64,000 nt of DNA from Streptomyces cacaoi (lineage in GTDB: Bacteria; Actinomycetota; Actinomycetes; Streptomycetales; Streptomycetaceae). The stretch spans positions 248,001 through 312,000 of the forward strand of contig NZ_BJMM01000006.1 of assembly GCF_006539165.1 (NCBI RefSeq). Direction: 5' to 3'. Below the pieces are notes generated by a model. That model worked only from the letters and a program-made list of their open reading frames with translations. It made no database searches and was not told the origin of the DNA. Below are positions 57,551 to 64,000 of the stretch, piece by piece. The number at the start of each line of letters is the position of its first letter. The stretch's first letter is position 1. The position numbers were made by a program, and so were the translations under genes.

Positions 57551-60009
57551 CCCTCCTCCTCCCACGCAGCCGCCCCGACCGGCCCGCACACCACTCCGCG
57601 CTCGACCTGCCGCTCGACCCCCGCGCCGCGGACCTGCTCGCCGCGCGGAAGCGCCCGGCCGATCTGCTCGCCGGACTGCTGGCCGTCGTCCTGGACCGCT
57701 ACGGGAGCGCGTGGACGATCCTGGGCCACGAGCAGGGCCGCGCCGTCCGGTACGAGGCGCGACCGGCCGCGCTGGACGGGACGTTCGCCGAGGTGCCGCT
57801 GCGTCCCGCCCCGGCCGGCGGAGCGGCCACCGACAGGGACCGGCCCTGCGCGGCCGTCCTGCCGCCCGGCACCCGCGGGCTGCCCGCCGCGCTGCACGCG
57901 GTCGTCTGGGCCGTCACCCCGCACGACGGCTCCCTCACCGTCCACTACGACGACACCATCCTGGGCGCACCGACCGCCCGCCGCATGGCCGAGCACCTCC
58001 GGCTGCTGCTGGACACCGCCGCGGCCGAACCCACCGCCCGCACAGCCGCGTTCCCCCTCCTCCTGCCCGACGAGCGGCGGCAGCTGGCGGAGTGGAACCC
58101 GCAGCCCGCGCCCCGCCCCACCGACACCCTGCACGCCCTGTTCCGGGCCCAGGCCGCACGGACCCCCGAACACCCGGCGCTGGTCATGGGCGCACGGACC
58201 TTGACCTACCGGCAGCTCGACGAGGCGTCGGACCACCTCGCCCGGCGGCTGCGGCCCGCTGTCGCCGAACCCGGCGACCTGATGGTCGTGTCCGGCGAAC
58301 GCTCCACGGAGCTGTTCACGGCGGTGCTCGCCGTGCTCAAGGCGGGCGCCGGCTACGTCCACCTCGACCCCGCGCTGCCCACGGCGCGCGCCGAGGCGAT
58401 GCTGCGGCTGACCCGCCCGGCCGCCACGCTGCGCACCACCACCGGACACCCGCTCACCGACCACGCGGACGCGCTCCGGGTGGAAGAGGCCCTCTCCGAG
58501 AGCGACGGGACGCCGCAGCCGCCGGACCCGCTGACGGAGATCGCGCACGACGGCAGCACCGCGTACGTCATCTTCACCTCCGGCAGCACCGGCGAACCCA
58601 AGGCGGTCCTGCGCCCGCACCGGATGCACACCGCCCGTATCCACCTGGAACAACGGCTGTACGGCATGGGAGCCGACGACCGTCATCTCCTCAAGTCGGC
58701 CATCAGCTTCCGGGAGTTCCTCTGGCCGCTGGCCAGCGGCGGCACCGCCGTGATCGCCGAACCCGGCCGCGACCGCGACGACCGCTATCTGGCCGAACTC
58801 ATCGACCGCGAACGCCTCACGACCGTCAGCTTCGTCCCCTCGATGCTGCGGCTGCTGCTCGCCCAGCCCGCTTTCCGCCGGGCCGCCGCCCTGCGGCACG
58901 TCTTCGTCGGCGGCGAGCCGCTCGGCACCGACCTGGAGGAGCGGGTACGCGCACTCGGCCGCGAACTGCACAACACCTACACCCTGAGCGAGGCCGACTA
59001 CGTCTGCCACCGCCAGGGACCGCGGGGCGCCCGGCCCGAGCACGGCGACGCCGCCACCGTGATCGGCCGCCCGCTGGACATGCACGTCTACCTGTGCGAC
59101 CGGCACGGCCACCCGGTGCCGCCCGGCGCGGTCGGCGAGATCCTCACCGGCGGGCCCGGGCTCGCCGACGGCTACCTCGGACGGCCCGAACTGACCGCCG
59201 AACGCTTCGTCGCCAACACCCTCGACCCCCAGGGCCCCGCCCGCCTCTTCCGCACCGGAGACCTCGCCCGCCACCGCGCGGACGGGCAGTTGGAGTACCT
59301 CGGGCGCGCCGACGCGCAGGTGAAGGTACGCGGACAGCGGGTCGAGCCGGCCGAGGTGGAACTGGTCCTGCGGACGCACCCCGAGGTCGCCGACGCCGCG
59401 GTGGCCGGTGTCGCCGACGCCGACCAGGGCGCCCTGCTGGCCGCCTACGTGGTACCCGGCGCCGCCGAACCCTCGGTCGGCGCCCTGCGGACCTTCGTCG
59501 CCGACCGGCTGCCGGACTTCATGGTGCCCAGCTACTTCGCCGTCGTCCCCGCGCTTCCCCTGCTGGACAGCGGCAAGGTCGACCGCGCCCGGCTCCAGGT
59601 GCCCTCCCGGGCACGCCCACCGCTGGACGTGCCCTGCGCACGGCCCTCGACCCCCGGACAGCGCACCGCCGCCCGGCTGTTCGCCCAGGTGCTCGGCCTC
59701 GACGAGGCGGGCCTGGACGACGACTTCTTCCAGCTCGGCGGCGACTCCCTGCGGCTGATGCTGCTGCGCAGCGCCGTCGAAGCGGACACCGGCACCGAGA
59801 TCGACCTGGCCGACCTGCTGCGCGCCGCCACCCCGCGCGCCCTGGCCGCCCTGGTACGGGACCGCTCCGAGCCCGCCGCCGGGACGGAGACGCAGCACGC
59901 ACCGGCCGACACACGCCGGCTGCGGGCCGCGCGGCTGCGGCAGCAGGCCGCACGCACCCGGCACCGCGCCGTGCCCGGCACCCCCGGTGCCCAGGAGGAG
60001 AGCCGATGA
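57547..60009 (+). CDS. NRPS module: truncated condensation remnant, adenylation, PCP
   Basis: An 820-residue protein. Residues 1-190 resemble only the C-terminal half of a condensation domain (HYDDTILGAPTARRMAEHLR then LLLPDERRQLAEWN); the HHxxxDG active site is absent. The adenylation domain follows, with A3 YVIFTSGSTGEPKAV (about 340), A5 NTYTLSEADY, A8 YLGRADAQVKVRGQR and Lys677 in DSGKVDRARL (A10). The A4 segment reads ISFREFLWPLASGG (near 386-399), where the Asp that binds the amino group of alpha-amino acids is missing, apparently Ala. An acid or beta-amino acid is therefore likely. PCP Ser734 is in LGGDSL. A basic tail of about 80 residues follows. GTGA overlap upstream, ATGA downstream. 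Confidence 0.87.
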   Translation: MTLLLPRSRPDRPAHHSALDLPLDPRAADLLAARKRPADLLAGLLAVVLDRYGSAWTILGHEQGRAVRYEARPAALDGTFAEVPLRPAPAGGAATDRDRPCAAVLPPGTRGLPAALHAVVWAVTPHDGSLTVHYDDTILGAPTARRMAEHLRLLLDTAAAEPTARTAAFPLLLPDERRQLAEWNPQPAPRPTDTLHALFRAQAARTPEHPALVMGARTLTYRQLDEASDHLARRLRPAVAEPGDLMVVSGERSTELFTAVLAVLKAGAGYVHLDPALPTARAEAMLRLTRPAATLRTTTGHPLTDHADALRVEEALSESDGTPQPPDPLTEIAHDGSTAYVIFTSGSTGEPKAVLRPHRMHTARIHLEQRLYGMGADDRHLLKSAISFREFLWPLASGGTAVIAEPGRDRDDRYLAELIDRERLTTVSFVPSMLRLLLAQPAFRRAAALRHVFVGGEPLGTDLEERVRALGRELHNTYTLSEADYVCHRQGPRGARPEHGDAATVIGRPLDMHVYLCDRHGHPVPPGAVGEILTGGPGLADGYLGRPELTAERFVANTLDPQGPARLFRTGDLARHRADGQLEYLGRADAQVKVRGQRVEPAEVELVLRTHPEVADAAVAGVADADQGALLAAYVVPGAAEPSVGALRTFVADRLPDFMVPSYFAVVPALPLLDSGKVDRARLQVPSRARPPLDVPCARPSTPGQRTAARLFAQVLGLDEAGLDDDFFQLGGDSLRLMLLRSAVEADTGTEIDLADLLRAATPRALAALVRDRSEPAAGTETQHAPADTRRLRAARLRQQAARTRHRAVPGTPGAQEESR

Positions 60010-63000
60010 ACTCCGACGAACTCGCGGTCGCCATCGTCGGCATGGCGGTGCGGCTGCCCGGCAGCGACGACCTGGACACGTACTGGCGCAACCTGCTGGC
60101 CGGCCGCTGCGGCATCACCCGCCGCGGCGCGGCGGCCGGCGACTTCGTGCCCGCCTACGGCACGCTCCGCGCGGCCGGCCACTTCGACCCGGGCCGGTTC
60201 GGCATCTCCGAGGCCGAGGCGCTGCTCATCGACCCGCAGCAGCGGCTGCTCCTGGAGAGCGTCGACGAGGCGTTCGCCGCCGCGCACATCGACCCGCAGC
60301 GCGCCGGACGGGTGGCCACCTACGCCGGTGTCGGCCGCAACGACTACGAGAGCTGGGTGGCCGACGCACTGGCCGGCCGCCCCGGCGTCGACGAGATGTC
60401 CCTGGAGATCGCCAACGGGCGCGACTACGCGGCCGGCCGGATCGCCTACCGGCTGGGACTCGGCGGCGCCGCCGTCGCGGTCCAGTGCGCCTGCTCCACC
60501 TCGCTGGTCGCCGTCCACCTGGCCTGCCAGGACCTGCTCGGCTTCGGCGCCGACACGGCGATCGCGACGACCGCGGCCGTCCGGGTGCCCGCGCCGCGCG
60601 GCTACCCGGCACCGCCCGGCGGCATCGGCTCGCCCGACGGGGTGTGCCGCCCCTTCGACGCCGCGGCCAACGGCACCGTCCCCGGCGACGGCGCCGGCGC
60701 CCTGATCCTCAAGCGGCTGGCCGACGCCCGGGCCGACGGCGACACGGTCTGGGCCGTCGTCCGCGGCTCCGCGGCGAACAACGACGGCTCCGTCAAATCA
60801 GGCTTCGCGGGCGTCAACAGCGCGGCGCAGCGGGACGTCGTACGGGCCGCGCTGGAAGCCTCCGGCGTGGGCCCGGAAGAGATCGACTACGTCGAGGCGC
60901 ACGGCAGCGGCACCCTGCTCGGAGACGCGGCCGAATGGACCGCCCTCAGCGAGGTGTTCGGCCCGAGCGGCAAGCCCGTGCACATCGGAGCCGTCAAAGC
61001 CGGCGTCGGGCACCTGCGGGAGGCCGCGGGCATCGCGGGCCTGGCCAAGGCCGTGCTGAGCCTGCGGCACAACCGGCTCGTGCGCACCCCGCACTTCCGG
61101 TCGCTGCCCCGGGCCCTGGCCCGTCGCGGCCCGAACCTGCTGCCCGTCGAGGAAACCCTGGAGTGGGCCGAACCCGCCGGCGGCGTACGGCGAGCCGGAG
61201 TGAGCGCCTTCGGCCTGGGCGGCACCAACTGCCACCTCGTGCTGGAGGCCGCACCACCTGCCGCCCCGCCGGCCCCCTGCCGTGAGGGCCTGATCCTCCT
61301 CTCCAGCCACCGCGCCGACACCCTCGACCAGGACACCGAGGCCCTGCGCACCGAAGTCGAACGGGAGCCCGCACAGGCCGGAGACCTCGCCCACAGCTCC
61401 CAGACGGGCCGCCGCCGACTGCCCCGGCGCCGCTTCGTCGTCCTCGGCCCCGAGCCGGCCGTGGACGAGGCGTTCGCCGCCGACCGGCTCCGCCACCAGA
61501 CCGGCACCGCACCCGCGCACCGCCCCGAGATCGGCTTCGTCCTGCCCGGCATCGGCAGCCACTACCCCTCCATGGGCGCCGGCCTGGCCGCCACCGACCC
61601 GGTCTTCGCCCGGCACCTGCGCGCCTCGGTGACCGTCGCCGACGCACTCACCGACGGCGCGGTCGGTGCGCGCTTCGCCCACGCCGGAGACGAACGCCGG
61701 GCCGGTACCGCAGACGACCGGCTCGACCTGCGGGCCATGCTGCGCCGCCGGGACACACCGCGGGCACCGGCCGGCACGCTGCGCGAGCTGCACCTCGGCC
61801 TGTTCTGCCTCGAACTCGCCCTGGCCCGCACGCTGATGGAGCTGGGCATCCGGCCCGCCGTCCTGGTGGGGCACAGCCTGGGGGAGTGGGTCGGCGCCGT
61901 CCTGGCCGGGGTGATCGACCCCGAGCCCGCGATGGCCGCGGTGGCCCGCCGCGCCGACCTGGTCACCCGGGCCGGGAACGGGGCGATGCTGGCCGTGCTG
62001 GCGCCCGCCGAGGACGTCGACCGCTTCACGCGGGACGGCGTGTGGCTGGCCGCCGACAACGCCCCCACCCACTGCGTCCTGTCCGGAGTGCCCGCCGACA
62101 TCGAGGCCGTGGGCGAAGAGCTGACCGGCAAGGGATTCTCCGTCCTGCCGCTGGACACCGCGCACCCGTTCCACACCCCGCAGCTCGCCGACGCCGCGCG
62201 GGCGCTCGGCGACGACCTGGCCGGCATCGAACTGCGCCCGCCCCGCATCCCGCTGGCCTCCAGCGTCCTGGGGGAGTGGCTGTCCGATCAGGTCACCGAC
62301 CCCGCCTACTGGCGGCGCCACCTGGTCAGCACCGTCCGCTTCCGCGCCGCCGCCCGGCTCGCGCTCGACCGCGTGGGAGTGCTGGTCGAGGTCGGACCCG
62401 GCACCGCACGCCCCTGGCTGCTCCAGGCCGACCCCGAAGCGGTCTGCGTGCGCACCGTACGGCAGGACTACGAGCGGATCCCCGACAGGGACGTGCTCCT
62501 GGAGGCGCTGGGAAAGCTGTGGCTGCACGGCGTGGAGTGCGACTGGACCGCGCTCGGCGGACCCGGACGGGCACGCGCCCCGCTGCCCGCCCCGCATCTG
62601 CACCGGCGGCGCTTCCTGCCGGACACCCCGCCGCCCACCGCCGGGACCACCGCGACTCCGGAACCGGCCGCACCCACCGCCGCACGAGCGCCGGACCCGC
62701 CCGCGGGCGCGGCCCCGCCCGAGGCCGCGCCCGCACACCCGGAGGCCGCCGACGCCCTGGAGGCCCATCTCGCCGGACAGTGGCGGGCCCTGCTCGGGCT
62801 GCGCGAAGTCCACCCGGACGACCACTTCTTCCATCTGGGCGGCGACTCCCTCATGGGCGTCCACCTCATCGCCGGCATCCAGCGGCTGACCGGCCGGAAG
62901 GTGCCGTCCTCGGAGGTCTTCGCCTCCGCGCGGTTCGCCGGGATGGTCGCACGGGTGCGCACCTGGCTCGCCGAAGAGCCCGCCGCCCAGCAGCACCCGC

Positions 63001-63044
63001 CGGGCCACGAGACCCGCTCACCCGAAGGAGACCCCCATGGCTGA
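60006..63044 (+). CDS. Type I polyketide synthase, single module KS-AT-ACP
   Basis: A 1,012-residue protein. KS (1-about 420): active-site Cys163 in CACSTSLVAVH, His299 in VEAHGSGT, His336 in VGHLREAAG. AT: FVLPGIGSHYPSMG entry, Ser624 in GHSLGEW, and the HPFH motif at 720-723, typical of malonyl-specific AT. ACP Ser948 in LGGDSLMG. No ketoreductase, dehydratase, methylation or thioesterase domain, so it adds one two-carbon unit and leaves a beta-keto thioester. It starts in the NRPS stop (ATGA), so NRPS and PKS are co-translated and probably dock. Release enzyme not seen in the window. Confidence 0.92.
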   Translation: MNSDELAVAIVGMAVRLPGSDDLDTYWRNLLAGRCGITRRGAAAGDFVPAYGTLRAAGHFDPGRFGISEAEALLIDPQQRLLLESVDEAFAAAHIDPQRAGRVATYAGVGRNDYESWVADALAGRPGVDEMSLEIANGRDYAAGRIAYRLGLGGAAVAVQCACSTSLVAVHLACQDLLGFGADTAIATTAAVRVPAPRGYPAPPGGIGSPDGVCRPFDAAANGTVPGDGAGALILKRLADARADGDTVWAVVRGSAANNDGSVKSGFAGVNSAAQRDVVRAALEASGVGPEEIDYVEAHGSGTLLGDAAEWTALSEVFGPSGKPVHIGAVKAGVGHLREAAGIAGLAKAVLSLRHNRLVRTPHFRSLPRALARRGPNLLPVEETLEWAEPAGGVRRAGVSAFGLGGTNCHLVLEAAPPAAPPAPCREGLILLSSHRADTLDQDTEALRTEVEREPAQAGDLAHSSQTGRRRLPRRRFVVLGPEPAVDEAFAADRLRHQTGTAPAHRPEIGFVLPGIGSHYPSMGAGLAATDPVFARHLRASVTVADALTDGAVGARFAHAGDERRAGTADDRLDLRAMLRRRDTPRAPAGTLRELHLGLFCLELALARTLMELGIRPAVLVGHSLGEWVGAVLAGVIDPEPAMAAVARRADLVTRAGNGAMLAVLAPAEDVDRFTRDGVWLAADNAPTHCVLSGVPADIEAVGEELTGKGFSVLPLDTAHPFHTPQLADAARALGDDLAGIELRPPRIPLASSVLGEWLSDQVTDPAYWRRHLVSTVRFRAAARLALDRVGVLVEVGPGTARPWLLQADPEAVCVRTVRQDYERIPDRDVLLEALGKLWLHGVECDWTALGGPGRARAPLPAPHLHRRRFLPDTPPPTAGTTATPEPAAPTAARAPDPPAGAAPPEAAPAHPEAADALEAHLAGQWRALLGLREVHPDDHFFHLGGDSLMGVHLIAGIQRLTGRKVPSSEVFASARFAGMVARVRTWLAEEPAAQQHPPGHETRSPEGDPHG

Positions 63045-63159
63045 GGGAACGGCCCTCCGCCCCGCGCACGCCCTCGGCGCCGCGGCCACGGCCGGCGCAC
63101 CGCCCGCCGCGCAGCGCCAGGACACCACCGACCCGACAGGCACGGAGGACGCCAGGTGA
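63037..63159 (+). CDS. 40-residue small ORF between PKS and methyltransferase
   Basis: ATG at 63037-63039 is preceded by GAAGGAG (63024-63030) with six bases between, a textbook ribosome site. It starts inside the last codons of the PKS (stop 63042-63044) and ends with TGA at 63157-63159, overlapping the next gene's GTG. Thus it bridges what would otherwise be a gap in a fully overlapping operon. The peptide is Ala/Thr/Pro-rich (MAEGTALRPAHALGAAATAG, then PPAAQRQDTTDPTGTEDAR) with no hydrophobic segment. It may be a real small protein or just a coupling device keeping ribosomes running to the methyltransferase. Confidence 0.5.
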   Translation: MAEGTALRPAHALGAAATAGAPPAAQRQDTTDPTGTEDAR

Positions 63160-63782
63160 AAGCCTTTACCGACAGCTGGGTGGACCGGTTCTCCACCGTC
63201 TACGCCGACGCCCCCCTCGCGGAACTCTCCTGGTTCACCGGGGCCCCGGGTATCGAACTGATCAAGCTCGTCATCGACGGCGTGATACCGCGCGGCGCCC
63301 GCGTGATCGACCTGGGCAGCGGCCCGGGCGTGGACGCCGTCTTCCTCGCCGCCCAGGGCATGCGCGTCACCGGCGTCGACCTGTCGCCCGAAGCCGTGGC
63401 CCGGGCCCGCTCCTGGGCCGAACTGGCCGGAGTGGGAGCCGAGTTCGTCCAAGGAGACGTCCTCGACGTGCCGCTGCCCGACCACCGGGCGGACCTCGTC
63501 ACCGACTCCTTCGTCTTCCACAACATGCGGGACGAGGCCCGTGACCGCTACGCCGCCCAGGTGCACCGACTGCTGCGCCCCGGCGGCCTGTTCGTCCTCA
63601 ACTCCTTCTCCGACCACATGGTCGCCGGCACCGGGCCGCGCCGCGTGACCAGCGCCGAGATCCTCGACACCTTCGACAGCGACCGGTTCGAGTGCGAGGA
63701 ACTGCGCCTCTACCGGAACCTGCCGACGGAGAAGAAACCCGAACAGATCCACTGGATCGGCCGGTTCAGGACGCGCGGATGA
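63156..63782 (+). CDS. Class I SAM-dependent methyltransferase
   Basis: A 208-residue enzyme: motif I VIDLGSGPGVDAVFLAAQG (about 48-66), then VTGVDLSPEAV, FVQGDVLDVPLP and LLRPGGLFVLNSFSDH, typical of small-molecule methyltransferases of the UbiE/MenG-like superfamily. GTG start, coupled to the small ORF by GTGA; its stop overlaps the SDR start by ATGA. It probably methylates the polyketide-peptide, for example on carbon of the beta-keto unit or on oxygen. Confidence 0.85.
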   Translation: MKAFTDSWVDRFSTVYADAPLAELSWFTGAPGIELIKLVIDGVIPRGARVIDLGSGPGVDAVFLAAQGMRVTGVDLSPEAVARARSWAELAGVGAEFVQGDVLDVPLPDHRADLVTDSFVFHNMRDEARDRYAAQVHRLLRPGGLFVLNSFSDHMVAGTGPRRVTSAEILDTFDSDRFECEELRLYRNLPTEKKPEQIHWIGRFRTRG

Positions 63783-64000
63783 ACGGGCGGTTCGACGGCA
63801 AGCGGGTCCTGGTCACCGGCGGCGGCCGGGGCATCGGCCGGCAGGTTGCGCTCGGCTTCGCCGCCGAAGGAGCCGACGTGGCGGTGCTGGCCCGTACGGC
63901 GGAGCAGGTCGAGTCGGTCGCCGCGGAACTCGCCGAAGGCGGCACGAAAGCGCTCCCTGTGGTCTGCGACGTCGCCGACGCCGGACAGGTGACCGAGGCC
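63779..64000 (+). CDS. SDR family oxidoreductase, cut by the window edge
   Basis: The first 74 residues of a classical SDR are present: MNGRFDGKRVLVTGGGRGIG with the cofactor motif at about 10-20, then AVLARTAEQVESVAAEL and the conserved VVCDVADAGQVTEA. The gene starts in the methyltransferase stop (ATGA) and continues past the window. It may reduce the beta-keto product of the PKS, which lacks its own ketoreductase. Confidence 0.85.
   Translation, partial: MNGRFDGKRVLVTGGGRGIGRQVALGFAAEGADVAVLARTAEQVESVAAELAEGGTKALPVVCDVADAGQVTEA

Noticed and set aside
57469..59964. Long open frame on the minus strand opposite the NRPS gene (and similar ones opposite the PKS at 60798-63008 and hyuB at 42392-44290)
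   Set aside because: In such GC-rich DNA the antisense frames of true genes stay open by codon bias. The translations are Gly/Arg-rich without any family motif.
1..64000. CRISPR arrays, tRNA/rRNA genes, phage attachment sites or replication origins
   Set aside because: None was seen by eye on either strand. Only operator-type short inverted repeats and terminator hairpins recur.

Overview
The window is typical Streptomyces (or a close actinomycete) chromosome. It has very high GC, strong third-position GC, frequent GTG starts and a few TTG starts, many TetR regulators paired with redox enzymes, and two candidate specialised-metabolite regions. No tRNA, rRNA or CRISPR array was seen. Coordinates were read by eye, and all functions are inferred from motifs.

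Bases 1-10,000 are an accessory redox zone built from one repeated unit: a TetR repressor divergent from a short-chain dehydrogenase (SDR), with an inverted-repeat operator between them (about 0.1, 1.7, 3.9 and 6.4 kb). One SDR is split by an in-frame TAA, and another has Arg in place of the catalytic Lys. TrmO, a SMI1/KNR4 protein and a maltose O-acetyltransferase-like enzyme follow. An MFS exporter (10.3-11.5 kb) converges on a complete ECF transporter operon (S, T and two ATPases, 11.6-14.9 kb).

Bases 15,561-22,140 look like a small biosynthetic cluster. It holds a thymidylate-synthase-fold enzyme whose active site reads as a cytidylate 5-hydroxymethylase (MilA type), a B12-binding radical SAM protein with a TTA (bldA) codon, a methyltransferase, a P-loop kinase, a GNAT-like acyl/aminoacyl transferase and a PhyH-type 2-oxoglutarate oxygenase. 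The likely theme is a modified cytosine nucleoside or pyrimidine. The divergent ECF importer may be linked to it.

Bases 22,141-38,205 are an eroded accessory region. It contains IS30 and Tn3 transposase remnants, a decayed SDR, a frameshifted DHA2 exporter and a 5'-truncated exporter. Intact genes include an SDR, an aldo/keto reductase, a latex-clearing-protein-like oxygenase, a 2H phosphoesterase, a two-domain VOC protein, and an FMN reductase / hydrolase / TetX-like monooxygenase set with its TetR and a shared operator motif.

Bases 38,284-46,402 look catabolic: an RpiR regulator divergent from a sarcosine-oxidase-like enzyme, both ATP-dependent hydantoinase subunits, an MFS importer and an SDR. 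This fits N-methylhydantoin/sarcosine-type utilisation.

Bases 46,458-64,000 (running off the right edge) form an NRPS-PKS cluster. An HxlR regulator is followed by a class IV aminotransferase, a LigA/LigB extradiol dioxygenase and a Gfo/Idh dehydrogenase. A long rightward operon then has an overlap at every junction: split transketolase, a glycosyltransferase-like protein, an APH-fold kinase, an FAD oxidoreductase, an NRPS module (C remnant-A-PCP), a PKS (KS-AT-ACP), a 40-residue small ORF, a methyltransferase and an SDR. Three related 18-bp palindromes stand in front of these units and probably bind the HxlR regulator. I could not match this gene set to a known product, and it is the best candidate here for an undescribed pathway.
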